DNA of 64,000 nucleotides from Channallabes apus (taxonomy: Eukaryota; Chordata; Actinopteri; Siluriformes; Clariidae). A program made the translations under genes and the position numbers. Positions 38,905 to 49,601 of the stretch are shown one piece after another. The notes below the pieces were generated by a model. It was not told the DNA's origin. It saw only the letters and a program-made list of their open reading frames with translations, and searched no databases. Every line of letters begins with the position of its first letter. Positions within the stretch are counted from its first letter, which is position 1. The stretch is taken from positions 48,948,307 to 49,012,306 of the forward strand of contig CM060107.1 of NCBI GenBank assembly GCA_030522415.1. Reading direction: 5' to 3'.

Positions 38905-41809
38905 CTAAAGACAGAGAAAAAACTGTACATGTCAGATATTAATCAACAGATACAGGTACATGTGTGTGTGTTTTATACGTACAGTGCAGAAAATCTTTTC
39001 TGCTCTTTGGTTCTGAGGGTAAAATCATCTGTGCTGCTGCAGCTGTGGAGACAAAAATCAGATGGTGTAAAAGACAGAAACAGTTTAAAGTCTAACAGTT
39101 TGTGTCTGATGTTTAATTAGTATTTCATTTTAGAAAACACATCCTCTAAGTGTGGGATATAATTTTTTTTCCTGTTGAATTATGGATCATTAAACTTATT
39201 AATAACATGAACACGAGCTGAGAGCTGACTTGTTACATAATAGCTGATAACAGTACATTTGACTGAAACTTCACGTAATTGTATGAAATCACTTCATATT
39301 GTAGCGTTTTTCGACGCTAGCAGGGATCTTGGAGTACGAGTGAGCTTACTTGCTCCCCAATGCAAATGGCTGGGGAGTAGTTTATTACCACAAGCACACA
39401 TACAGTACACAGGTCAAGCACACACACATACACACCCCCAACTTGGCCGAAGCCACTAACCGAAACACCCTTCTCTCTCATGGTAGAGACAGAGAAAACC
39501 CCCGCAAAGCATGACGGTCTTCAGCCGCTGGCCCGCCCACGCCACACTGCCCCCACCCGAGCTGTGACCGTCCCCGGTCACCATGACTCTCAGTCTTGGA
39601 GGCTTGAAGGCGATCAGCGCCGGGGTCCTTTTGTGGAGAAGCCCATTGTCCCGGAGGCGGTCCGGCCTCCGCAGAATTCGCTGTCTCGCCGGCGTGCGGC
39701 TGGAAAGGCGCAAGACGGTCTCGGTGGAGCAACACTCGCGCCCGCCCCGCCAACCGCACCCGGTAGATGAACTCGGCGAGCTGAGCTAGTACCGTACAGG
39801 GGCCCACCCAGTGAGACGTGAGCTTGGGTGAACGCCCTCTCTTCCTTCCGGAACACACCCACACCTGCTCACCAGCAGCAAAGCCTCGCCCCTGGCTGTG
39901 AGTGTCCACGCCCACACGCTCCACAGGTGCCCCCACCCGAAAGTCCTGCAGCGGTGCCCGCGAGCGCTGGGTGGGGCCCTTCTTTGCCGTGTAGCGGACA
40001 AACCGTTCACTGACCAGCGGCGGCGCAGGTGAAACGACTGCGGGCGATGCTCTCGGCGAGGGAGTAACTCGGCACACGCGCTCTTTACCTCGCTCGCAGT
40101 ACCGATGACGTGCTTTGCTGCCCGGATGTTCACCTGGCGCTCGTCCGACGGCTGCTGGGGTACGCTGTCCCTCAAACCCAGGAACGTTGCCTCGGCATCG
40201 CCGCGAAACCCCAGAGACTATTCTGTTGTCTAGCCGTGACGGGTAGCCCTGTCCCCGGCTAGATTAACCTACCGAGTGCCCCCGAGCTGCGGGCGATCGC
40301 TCGGCTCTTTCGCCGTGATGCACCGCAGTTATGGGTTCAGCGCGCTGTGCTGCGCGTAGCGCCTCGGTGAGGGAAGCTGGTGCTGCTAACCTGATGTGCT
40401 CCCCGAGCGGCGGCGGTCGAAGCCCACGAAGAAAAGCGCGATACGCTAGCTCTTCCTGTTTAGTCGGCTCACACTCTGGATAGCCCCGGCGCGCCAGGCC
40501 TCTTAAGTCCATGGCGAACGCGCCCAGTGGCTCAGATGCGCGCCGCACGCGGACTGCCAGCTCCTCGCACGCTGCTTCTTGGCGGTCACCGGCGCCGAAC
40601 CGGAGGTGAAGCGACTCCCGGAGCTTTGCCCAGTCCTTCTGCTCATCGGCCCGGAGGTCTTCCAGTGCCCGGAGCGCGTCGCCCTTCAGCGAGAGTGCAA
40701 CCCTTACGGCCGTTTCCGCCGGAGACCAGCCTGCGAAGTCAGCGGCTAGCTCCACTTGGGCGAAGAACGCGTAGGGCTCGACGGCGCCGTTGTAGGAAGG
40801 AAGGCGCAGCTGCAGCGCACATCGCCGGCACGGAGCTGTAGCTTGCTCCGACACTTGCACAGCGTCACCGTTGGGCTCCGTTCCGAGATCCAGTGCCGGG
40901 ATCCTCATCTCGCCGCTCCATTTTCGTCGTGCCGCTTTGCTGGCACTGGTTCCATCCGGGAGATGCTTCTTCCGGAGTCGTGCTGCAACTCGGCGGCCCT
41001 CCTGAATCTTTCACAGGTCCTCCGCCGTTCGCTCAAACTCAAAATTCTCCATCCCACTTCTGACACCAATGTAGCGTTTTTCGACGCTAGCAGGGATCTT
41101 GGAGTACGAGTGAGCTTACTTTCTCCCCAATGCAAATGGCTGGGGAGTAGTTTATTACCACAAGCACACATACACAGGTCAAGCACACACACATACACAC
41201 CCCCAACTTGGCCGAAGCCACTAACCGAAACACCCTTCTCTCTCATGGTAGAGACAGAGAAAACCCCCGCAAAGCATGACATTTACATTTACATTTAGTC
41301 ATTTGGCAGACGCTCTTATCCAGAGCGACTTACATTTTTTTTTTTATCTCATTATACATCTGAGCAGTTGAGGGTTAAGGGCCTTGCTCAAGGGCCCAAC
41401 AGTGGCAACTTGGTGGTTGTGGGGTTTGAACCTGGGATCTTCCGAACCGTAGTCCAATGCCTTAACCACTGAGCTACCCCTGGCCCATGACGGTCTTCAG
41501 CCGCTGGCCCGCCCACGCCACAATATGAAATTTGACATCTCTCTTTACCGTGCTGCAGAGAAAGTAAGGATTTCAGAGCAGAACAATTTCTCTCACCATG
41601 TTGAGGTATTTTGATGATTTCCTCCCTGCAGAATTCCTCGAGTCTCTTTTTCAGTTCAGAGAGAGATTTCCTCACTCCATCAAATGAGAGATGTTGATTG
41701 ACAGTGATGCTGGGTGAGTCCTCACGTCCAGAAGAGACACAGAGAGACTGGAGACTCTACAGAGAGAAAGAACAACATCGTAAAGACGGAGAAAGTAGAA
41801 GAATGTGTA

Positions 41810-41851
<42 letters not shown>

Positions 41852-42101
41852 CTGGAGGAAATGGACGTGATCGTGTGTGTGTGAAAGCTGCTCCAGCTCA
41901 GTGAGTCTCCTCTGAAGATCAGCAATCTCCTGCTCCAGTTGCTCCAGGAGTCGTTCAGCTCGACTCAGTTCAGCGTTCTCCTGAGCTCTGATCAGCTCCG
42001 TCACCTCTGAGCGCTTTTTCTCCATGAAGCTGATCATCTCAGTAAACATCATCTCACTGTCCTCCACTGCTGTCTGTGCACTCAGCTGTTAGGACACACA
42101 C

Positions 42102-42186
<85 letters not shown>

Positions 42187-43392
42187 GTTTAAAGCTCATC
42201 AATCATTCCCTCTCTTACTGCGACTTTAAATGTCTCCATGTTGTCCATGTTGTGTGTGTTTCTAGGAGCAGCTCTGTCTCGGTCTATGTCTCTGCTCACC
42301 TTTATAGTCTTCACAGCCTGTTTCAGCTCCTGCTTCTTCTTCTGCTTCTCCTGGATTCTCTGCTGGGATTTCATCTGCTCCTCCTTTAACTCACTCTGAG
42401 AACAAATCAAACACATTTCACTCCTTTGGCATTATGAGGTCATGAGCTCATCAGGAAATGTTGATTTTATGACTTTTGCATCGCTCAAAAGATTATGCAA
42501 TAAATATGGCGTAAGAGAAATTCCTGTCCTGCAGTTTCATCTGGTTTCTCTGATCTAACACACTTGTAATATTCCTTGAACTCTTCATTGCTCTGGGAAG
42601 TTGCGTAAGCGGCTTCACGTATGTCATCGGGTGCAAACAGTTAGATCATGTGATCTACAGTATAGTTACAGTAGGCGAATACTTTCTTTTGTTTTAATTT
42701 CTCCAAGGTCAAATAATTAAAAGATTGAAATAAAATGTGGCTCCTTCTTGCCGTGAAAACATTATAAATATAAGACTTGAATTTCTCACCTGTTTTTCAG
42801 TTCTGCATGTTTTAACTGAGACGGTGTCGTGGCTTTTGTGTTTCTCCATCGTACACAGATAACAGATTACGCTTTGGTCTGTACGGCAGTAGATCTCCAG
42901 CACTTTCTCGTGCTCAGAGCAGATCTTCTCCGCTAGATTTCCAGAAGCTTCAATTAACTGGTGTTTTTTTAATACAGGAACTTCATAGTGAGGTTTCAGA
43001 TGAGTTTCACAAAAGGAGCCCAGACACATCAGACAGGACTTGACAGCTTTATGTTTTCTCTCAGTGCAGAAATCACACTCCACATCTCCAGGTCCAGCGT
43101 AACTATGAGCCGGAGAAGCAGCTGGGACTTCAGTTTTCTTCTTGAGCTTCTCCACCACTTCAGCCAGCATGTTGTTTCTGCGTAGTACAGGCCTTAAAGT
43201 GAAAGTGTCTCTGCACTGAGGACAGCTATAAACTCCACTCTGATCCTCCTGATCCCAGCAGTCATTAATACACACCATACAGAAACAGTGACCACAGGAG
43301 ATAGTCACTGGGTCCTTCAGGAGATCCAGACACACTGGACAGATGAACTGGTCCACTGAAAGCTGATCTACTGAAATACTGGCCTCGGCCAT
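38369..43392 (-). CDS. finTRIM A: RING-B-box-coiled coil-B30.2 ubiquitin ligase
   Basis: Six exons on the - strand: 42790-43392, 42300-42395, 41852-42085, 41597-41756, 38983-39042 and 38369-38904. Lengths are 603, 96, 234, 160, 60 and 536, phases 0,0,0,1,1, and all introns are GT-AG, giving 562 residues. RING residues 15-60 (CPVC, CGHCFC, CINDCW, CPQC). B-box 1 about 108-140 (CDFCTERK..CLMCLGSFCETHLKPH). B-box 2 about 157-190 (CSEHEKVLEIYC..CYLC..KSHDT). Coiled coil in exons 2-4 (EDSEMMFTEMI, LEQLEQEIADLQRRL). PRY/SPRY 387-562. Family role: E3 ubiquitin ligase, with B30.2 recognising a target; teleost finTRIMs are often linked to antiviral responses. Intron 4 holds a gypsy element. Start chosen as the MAEASIS shared with B and C. 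It could be annotated TRIM16- or TRIM25-like. Expression is not shown. Confidence 0.88.
39478..40077 (-). pseudogene. Integrase C-terminal remnant of the intron-4 gypsy element
   Basis: Contains GEQVWVCSGRKRGRSPKLTSHWVGPCTVL and YRVRLAGRARVLLHRDRLAPF (here interrupted in citation), the SH3-like C-terminal fold of gypsy integrases (VW...K..GRSPKL...W.GP..V). Protease, RT, RNase H and the integrase core are missing, so about 3 kb was lost by internal deletion. Confidence 0.78.
40264..40908 (-). pseudogene. Gag-like protein of the intron-4 gypsy element
   Basis: Open 214-residue frame: RCALQLRLPSYNGAVEPYAFF, WSPAETAVRVALSLKGDALR, LRESLHLRFGAGDRQEAA, ELAYRAFLRGLRPPPLGEHI. This is the retrotransposon gag (capsid) pattern: xPxFxG..W..F, then LxG.A...W.., then F.....Q......R. 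No zinc knuckle is seen before the stop at 40264. Strongly GC-rich compared with its surroundings. Confidence 0.8.
41051..41068 (-). promoter_or_regulatory. tRNA-Leu(CAA) primer binding site
   Basis: The - strand TGGTGTCAGAAGTGGGAT is complementary over 18 bases to the 3' end of vertebrate tRNA-Leu(CAA) (ATCCCACTTCTGACACCA as I recall it), one base inside the 5' LTR. Confidence 0.85.
41281..41486 (-). repeat. tRNA-derived SINE (family 2) nested in an LTR
   Basis: Interrupts the right LTR. atgac occurs on both sides (41276-41280 and 41487-41491), and the other LTR (39505-39520) shows the uninterrupted gcatgacggtcttc. On the - strand it starts GGGCCAGGGGTAGCTCAGTG and has box B GGTTCAAACCCC. 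Confidence 0.92.
41814..41848. repeat. (GT)n microsatellite, intron 3 of finTRIM A
   Basis: Coding-strand CA run starting next to the exon 3 donor. Confidence 0.9.
41852..42085 (-). CDS. finTRIM A exon 3: coiled coil
   Basis: 234 bp, the length typical of the TRIM coiled-coil exon. Encodes LSAQTAVEDSEMMFTEMI, RSEVTELIRAQENAEL, LLEQLEQEIADLQRRL and LSHTHDHVHFLQ. Acceptor AACAG and donor GTAAC lie next to GT/CA repeats on both sides. Confidence 0.9.
42095..42184. repeat. (AC)n microsatellite, intron 2 of finTRIM A
   Basis: Slightly interrupted run next to the exon 3 acceptor (coding-strand GT). Confidence 0.93.
42790..43392 (-). CDS. finTRIM A exon 1: RING and two B-boxes
   Basis: 201 codons from MAEASISVDQ to RTEKQ, donor CAG|GTGAG. 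It differs from exon 1 of B at only about six residues plus a small change near residue 9 (VDQLSVDQ against VAEVQ). All eight RING zinc ligands are present. The second RING loop reads CMVC in place of CKVC in B. Confidence 0.9.
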
Positions 43393-43409
43393 TTTCCTGG
43401 ACTCACAGA

Positions 43410-43560
43410 GAGAGAGAGAGAGAGAGAGAGAGGCGCTTTCAGTTTAGTTGATTTTTAAATGCACTTCCTGGTTCTCTGTGTGTACGATATGAGAAAGAAG
43501 GGGGCGGAGCTCAGAGACAGAGAGGTTATAAACGCTCCTCTTTTAACCACTTCTTCTCCC
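43410..43560 (-). promoter_or_regulatory. Candidate promoter of finTRIM A
   Basis: On the - strand: TATA-like GTTTATAAC at 43525-43533, then CTCCGCCCCC (43501-43510), then about 110 bases of 5' UTR to the ATG with a GA repeat. The same layout stands before gene B at 61089-61096, where the GA repeat and some bases are missing. A CTTTCAGTTTAG motif near 43437 is ISRE-like but imperfect. Confidence 0.5.
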
Positions 43561-43809
43561 TCTAACCCTCCTTTAGAATCAGACCATATTTATAGTAAAA
43601 GCCTTAACATTCTCAGACACAGGAGCTCTATAGAAGAGACACATTTTTATATGAGTAATGACAATAATGATGGGCAGAAAGAGAAAACTCAAGCCTCATT
43701 TTATCAATGTGATTATAATAAAATAAAAACTAAAAATGAAAAGAATAAAAACTTCAGTGGAAAAAGAACATATAAGAAAAAATACAATAATTAATATTAA
43801 CCTCTTGAT

Positions 43810-44709
43810 CAGTGTTGGGGGACGTTAATTTCTGTCTTTAAAAAGTCTTTTATCATCCGGAGATCGCGAGTTCGATCCCCGGGTGATGCTGTAACCTCTT
43901 GCAGTCGGAGGCCTAGAGAGAGCTGATTGGCCGCGCTCTCTCACAGGGGAGGGATGAGAGGTACTTAGTGCTCCCACATTAATCACGGCTCTACAGCCAA
44001 TCAGGGGCGTCTGTGAGCTCATGCAGGCGGAAGGAGCGGATAGCGCTGTCCTCTGAGTGTGTTACGCTGCCCCCAACGGTGCGTGAGTGAGCAGTTCGAA
44101 AAGATGCGGTCGGTGACGTCACGTGGGTCGGAGGAAACACGTGATAGTCTGCGGCCCACCCGACTGAGTGGTTGTAGAAGCTTAATGTGGAGCCCCCTAG
44201 TGATGGGGAGGAATAGGACATGACTAAACTAAAGAGAAAATCGGGGAAAAATTAAAAAAATAGAGAAAATAAATAATCAGTTTCATTACAGCGTTAACTA
44301 GTTCGAGTACTTTTCCATTGCAGAAAATGAGAACTCCTTTGTGATTCCTCATGCATGTTGTTTTAGTCAAGACCTTTATAATTATTCTACCATCATCATT
44401 CAGAGAAGATTGGCCCATAATCTGTTAACTACTAATACCCCTATCTCACCTATGCGGTTTCATGTGGTGGCCGTAAGTACGGTTCATCATGATTAACAGC
44501 AAGTTTTGGCGCTGTGATTAGGTTTCCATCTTTCTGCACGTCGGTCCTCGCATAGTCAAACCGCATAGGGTTACATAAATTATCTGAATAACGGATTACA
44601 TTTTTGAGAATATATCTAAATAACTGAGTATTTAAATGGCGGACCTAACGTGTTAGATTACTCGGTACAGCAAAAGAATTTGTACTCTAACGCATTACAC
44701 CCAACACTG
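43810..44709. mobile_element. Nonautonomous hAT element, 900 bp
   Basis: Perfect 8-bp target duplication CTCTTGAT (43802-43809 and 44710-44717). Ends CAGTGTTGGGGG and inverse CAGTGTTGGGTG. It encloses a SINE. A 5' part of the same insertion stands at 61396-61580 upstream of gene B, so the insertion predates the A/B duplication. Confidence 0.9.
43843..44265 (+). repeat. tRNA-derived SINE nested in the hAT element
   Basis: Has a B box-like GAGTTCGATCCCC near 43870 and a 3' A-rich tail (gggaaaaattaaaaaaat). Box A is not evident, so the head may be truncated. It is absent from the aligned sequence near gene B (61415-61460). Confidence 0.7.
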
Positions 44710-44717
44710 CTCTTGAT

Positions 44718-46018
44718 GTATTGCTATAACTGCTAGTCAGAAATGAGATAACATCAATTACAAACAGAATGGCATAATGGTTTTTTGTTTGTTTGTTTGT
44801 TTACATATTTATTTCATTCATTTTACATTGTCCATTCAGATTACTTCGTAAATTTGGTAGAAGTGATACAACTGCACAGCAGTCTAATAATATTCATATG
44901 ATCCATGTTCGAATACTGATAAGCAAACTTTTGTCTCAGATGACAAAATTGAAACCGAAAAAAAAAAAAAACTTTGCAGTATGTAGGTATTTACCTGATG
45001 TTAAACCTGCACCATAAATGCATTCAAAATGTTGAGCAGAAGTGATTTATGACCAGTTGTGTGCCAGATTTTCTTTTTCGCATAAATGTAGTGCTTTTTT
45101 TTCAAGGTGGGCGTGGCTACACACATCACTCAACAGAGCCAATCAACATGATAATTTATAGAAAGAGTATGCAGAAGACACAGAAAGGAAAAAGAAACTC
45201 CACTGGTCCCCGTTTTATTTCTGCCTGGGATCTTAGCCACCTTTCTTCTGCTTCCAGGAGGCGCAGGTCACAGTTTAATCTGCCACTGTTCGTCACACCG
45301 ATATTGCTCTGCATCCCCAAGATATCACAGTGACCATAAGAGTTGTTATCCACAAGGGATATTCCTATAAAAACAATTTCTTGTAAACTTCATTCAGATT
45401 CATTGGACCTTTTACGTTAACCTTGTGCCAACAATCACTGAGTTTGTGTGTGTGTGTGTGAAATTTTTTTTGTAGTTTATCAACAAGACAATTTTTGTAC
45501 CCAATTTTTGTCATCAAACAGCTACAAATTAAATCTGGTACAGTATGTACTGGACCTCAGAGCAAAACTCTACATGTTGAGTATGTCGAAAAAAGTCAAA
45601 CTCGATTCATCCTGTCTATCAGTGGACACTTCCTCTAACTGTCTAAAAAATGCCAAGTTGCAGGGGAAATTTTCCAATGTGTTTTCACCTCTGACCACTT
45701 GAATGGACCCTTTTCTTTTGGTTGTTTGATGCCCCATAACATGTCAAAATCTCATGAACAGAATCTTCCAGCAGCACAATGTCTCTGCTAATGTAGATGA
45801 TGAAATAATTTACAGTGCAGGCTGCGATGAAATCCTTGAAGCACACAGAACTCTGAAGGCCTTCAGTAAACCTGAAGATGTGTGCAATTAGATGAGTGAA
45901 AGTACAGGATCTGGAGTTCCATTTGGGCCTGGGCATCTCCATATTGATAAGACAGCAGCAATTATGGCCTTGCCCAAGACATAGCACCAAAAGAATATGA
46001 ATTTTTGTTTGAGATGCA
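44718..46018. other. Intergenic, mostly unrecognised
   Basis: The stretch 45450-46000 has weakly open frames on both strands without family resemblance. 46005-46019 is the tip of the mariner MITE seen at 32264-32511. No gene is called. Confidence 0.4.
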
Positions 46019-46019
46019 C

Positions 46020-46299
46020 TGTAAGTGTTAACAGGTGTAGTTCTCCGAGGCCACTCAGACTCTGAGTTTTGTGCATTTTATACTGGGTGCTCATCATGTA
46101 GTGTTGGTGACAATTATAAGAATAAACAATAAATACAATGATTTTAAAAGTTTAAAAATAAAAATATAGTGAGTCATGCCTGAGAAAAACACAGCAATTG
46201 GAAATTACCATTCTTCAAAATGAGCTTGGGAAAATTAGAATATCTGTTGTCTACACTGGCACATGTTATTTTTTTAAGTTCTTTGAACAAGGGGTCTGT
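46020..46299. repeat. Segment shared with 32512-32762 and partly 27050-27140
   Basis: aggtgtagttctccgaggc, tgcattttatactgggtgc and tacactggcacatgttattt align with 32520-32762. Here it continues through aagttctttgaac, as behind unit D, until Gypsy-3 starts. Confidence 0.85.
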
Positions 46300-47637
46300 A
46301 TGAGTAGCACCCTCAGCGCCTGATGAGGTGTGTTCTACCTGTCTGTTTCCTTGAGGGTGATATGGGTTGTTCGTGACCCTGCCATCCCGCAATTCTTTTT
46401 CAAAAGGGAGAATAATTGGTTTTTTAATTCTGCTCCCTGGTCATGGTGAATCTTTTGGGGAAATCCGAATCTAAGTGCGTAGTCATTGAAAATTCGCTCA
46501 GCGACTGTTTTGGCAGATTTCGATGTTGTTGCATAAGTTTGTGCGAACCTTGTGAAATGAAAATTATTACTAATATATATTCATATCCCCCTTTACTTTT
46601 GTCAAGGTCCAGAAAATCAATGGACACCAGTTCAAAGGGATGGGTGGTTACAATGTTCATAAGGGGTGCTTTGGTCCTCTACTTGGTTTCTTTTGCTTTA
46701 GACAGTTGCATCTCTTTGTCATAAAATGTTCAATTTCACATTGCATTTTTGGCCAGAAAAATCTGTCTCCAATCAATTATGCTGTTCTTTCCACCCCTTG
46801 ATGTCCCATTTTACTATGCAGGTCTTCAAGGAAACATTGTTTGTATTTTTCTGGTAACACTAGCTGTTTCCAGTTAGCTGTCCTCCTGCGGAGGATTCCA
46901 TCCTTTTCCATGTACAACTTGTCCCAGTTGGGCAGCAGACTTTTACTCTTTGCAAAGATCACTTTGAGTGATTTTAATGACTGTTTGGTGGGTTTCATGC
47001 CAGCTGATTTAAATTGTACTATCGGTCCAATGTGAGTATCATCTCTCTGTGCTTGGCAGATCTGTTGGGCAAAATAAATCTCAGTGTGGTTCACTGTACT
47101 CTTTGGATCAGAAAAGGACGCTGTGGCCATCCATGACATGGCCAGACCTTGAACTTCTATGGCCTGTATGGTTGCTTTTACACAATCCGATGAGCGTTCC
47201 TCTGTACATTGCTTCATTATTCCTTCCATATCCAGTGGCATTCGGGATAAACTGTCTGCATCGGCATTTACTTTCCCAGGGCGGTATTTAATGGTAAAAT
47301 GGAAGTCTGCCAGTTCTGCTACCCATCTGCATCCCGTTGCATTGAGCTTGGCGCATGTCATCACATATGTAAGAGGATTGTTGTCACTGTAGATGGTAAA
47401 GGTGCGTGCGTAATACAAGTAATCACGGAACTTCTCAGTGATTGACCACTTCAACGCTAAGAACTCCAGTTTCCCTGAGTGCATATGATAATTTTGTTCG
47501 GAGGCCTTCAATGTGCGGGATCCGTACGCAATCACTCTAAGTTTCCCACTTTGTTGTTGGTATAAGAACAGCACCAAGTCCCTGGTTTGAGGCATCTGTA
47601 TGGAGTATGAAGGGTTGCGTGAAATCAGGAAATCCAA
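46174..47637 (-). pseudogene. Gypsy-3 RNase H and integrase, broken
   Basis: RNase H: LRVIAYGSRTLKASEQNY, KLEFLALKWSITEKFRDYL, FTIYSDNNPLTYV. Then KYRPGKVNADADSLSRMP. The integrase zinc region begins DLHSKMGHQGVERT (the two His) and continues in another frame to FELVSIDFLDLDKSKGGYEY (core start, first Asp) and NPYHPQGNRQVEH (with the core Glu region degenerate). The next codons run into the LTR tip, marking a deletion. Confidence 0.83.
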
Positions 47638-47974
47638 GGACTGGAGGTTCTGTCAAGCAGTCTATCAATTTCTCCAATATCTGCTGATGATGTTCTGTCT
47701 ATGCGATAGGTTTTTGAGAAGGCACTCCTTTTTTCTTGCTGGTCGTGGCCCTATTAGTACTGCCATTACATTTCTCCAATTTTGTCTCATCTGTTCCCTT
47801 AAGCAGATCATACAGCGATCTTGGAAAAACCTTGGATATATTGCCTGTAATAACTCAACAGGCCAAGTACTGCTTGCAACTGTCCCACTGTTGCAGGTCT
47901 TTTTTCCTTCAACGCTCTTACCGTACTTCTCACTTGAACACTTCACATTTTTTAGGCTTAAGCTTAATCCAACA

Positions 47975-48786
47975 TCACCTTAAATGCTGCAGGACCCTCC
48001 TCACATCGTTAACATGGTCTTCAAATGATTTGGTAAACACCTGTGTGTCATCAAGGTAAGGGACACAGCAGTCATTCCTGAGCTCTTCCAGGCACTCTTC
48101 CATGCAGCATTGGAAAGCTGCGGGGCCATTCATCAGACCAAATGGGATACGAATCCTCAACCCCCATGGTGTTACAAATGCTGTTAAGGGTCGACTTTCT
48201 TTGGCCATAAAGCCCTGATGATATGCTTTCCCTTGGTCATGTAATGAGAACCAGGTATTCCCTCCCAGACTGTCCATGATGTCTTGAACCCGCGGGATGG
48301 GCTGTCTGTCAGGGTTTGTCTTTCGATTTAGTTCCCTATAGTCTATACACAAACGTAACCTTCCATCTATTTTTCGAACACAAACCACAGGCGAGGAAAA
48401 TGCAGAGTTTGACTTTCGCACCCATCCATGAGCTATGAGGTCGTGGAGGTAGTCCTTCATCTCTTTGTACAGGGGTCTAGGAACTGACTGGTAAGTGCGT
48501 GTGACTTTCAGCGAGATGGTCAAATGCAGTCCATCTATGCAGCCAATATCATCTTCAGACTTGAAGCTGCTTCCTCTCTTAACATCTTTTTTACAAGCTG
48601 CCTTTTACTCTCACTGAGGTGACTTAAGTCCAAGGGTGGGTCCCATGTTGAATCAGCGTCTAGATCAGACATATTGGTGACTTGACCTACTCTCACAGAT
48701 TTGGGGTGGGGCTTCTCAAATACAGCACATGGGTATATGGCCTGGACTGGGTGCACTGTGCCGATAATTGTTTTACCATCCAGCAT
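47975..48786 (-). pseudogene. Gypsy-3 reverse transcriptase
   Basis: [53 protein letters not shown] (usual D in FxxLDLxxGYHQ is present as LHDQGK), [11 protein letters not shown] and [10 protein letters not shown] (YLDD active site). The preceding segment to 48786 encodes the linker from protease. After VRRVLQHLR the frame shifts near 47975, and 47637-47975 is degenerate. Confidence 0.83.
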
Positions 48787-49149
48787 TATATCTTGATACG
48801 TAGGGTTTTGGACATGAACGATGACATATGGCGAGGTCTTTCACCGCAGTTTCACAAGGGTTTCACGAAACTCCAACCCCTCAGTCCATGTAGGGTTCAC
48901 ATCAGGATCAAAAATTGGTACTGTATCCTCCTTTAGTGGAGATGTCTGTATTTTACACTCAATTTGAACTAAAGTATGTTTAGCCACACTGACTCGTTCC
49001 CTTGTGGTTTTGATGGTGTACTCATGTGGCCTTTCTGCATAGACCTGCCTGATGAATGCTTGAATCTTAGGGTTTTCCTCCTTCCCTACATCACTATCGT
49101 GTGCCTGGATTAACCCGTTCCTATTAGATATCTGCTCAATTACATTATA

Positions 49150-49575
49150 CTATATGATAGGATGGCACAAGTGTCTGCCCCTCATTACTAGCACTGGTAT
49201 GGTAAGTCCACTGTCTTTCTTTCTGTCACGCTCTAGTCCAAAGGTGACTTCCATCCACCCTATGTAGGGTATGTCATGACCATTTGCCGCTACCAGGCGA
49301 AGTTCTTCAGGTGCATCCACTGCCTCTGATACATCCCTCAATTTCACATCTGGCAAATGTTCATTTTTCCACCATTCATCGACGATACAGACTTGAGAAC
49401 CAGTATCCCATAACACTTCTACTAATAAATCTTGAAGGTAGCATTGCACAAGACACTGTTTTCCTACCAATGCAGCATACAGTAAGTAGGTTTGCTTGAC
49501 TTCATAATTTTTGTTCTCACATTTGATTTTGAACAATGTTCTGATGACTGGCCCAATGATTTGCTTGGCATACAA
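49150..49575 (-). pseudogene. Gypsy-3 protease
   Basis: VEVLWDTGSQVCIVDEWW gives the D-T-G active site of a retroelement Asp protease. LRLVAANGHDIPYIGWMEV and PVLVM follow in the expected flap and end positions. Confidence 0.8.
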
Positions 49576-49601
49576 TGTCTGTTTACAGTTTGCACATTGT
49601 C

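Larger units (their letters stand above)
39300..41522 (-). mobile_element. Gypsy element in intron 4 of finTRIM A, internally deleted
   Basis: Direct LTRs 39300-39546 and 41070-41522 (the latter enlarged by a SINE), each TGTAGCG...CCACA on the + strand. 4-bp target duplication ATAT (39296-39299 and 41523-41526). The aligned spot in gene B (near 59363) reads cacttcatatgaaatttg, the empty site. Primer site at 41051-41068; polypurine GGGTGGGGGCAG next to the 39546 LTR end. Between the LTRs only gag and the end of integrase remain. It is inserted antisense to nothing: gene and element share the - strand. Confidence 0.95.

Noticed and set aside
39478..39862. Several overlapping GC-rich frames in the intron-4 element
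   Set aside because: Only the - strand frame with integrase C-terminal pattern is supported. The rest are shadows.
43430..43450. Interferon response element before finTRIM A
   Set aside because: CTTTCAGTTTAG differs from the TTTCNNTTTC consensus at a key position, and part of it is missing before gene B, so I do not call it.
45448..45990. Possible gene in weak open frames
   Set aside because: Short frames on both strands, no domain pattern, no splice-site support, and starts with a GT-repeat translation.
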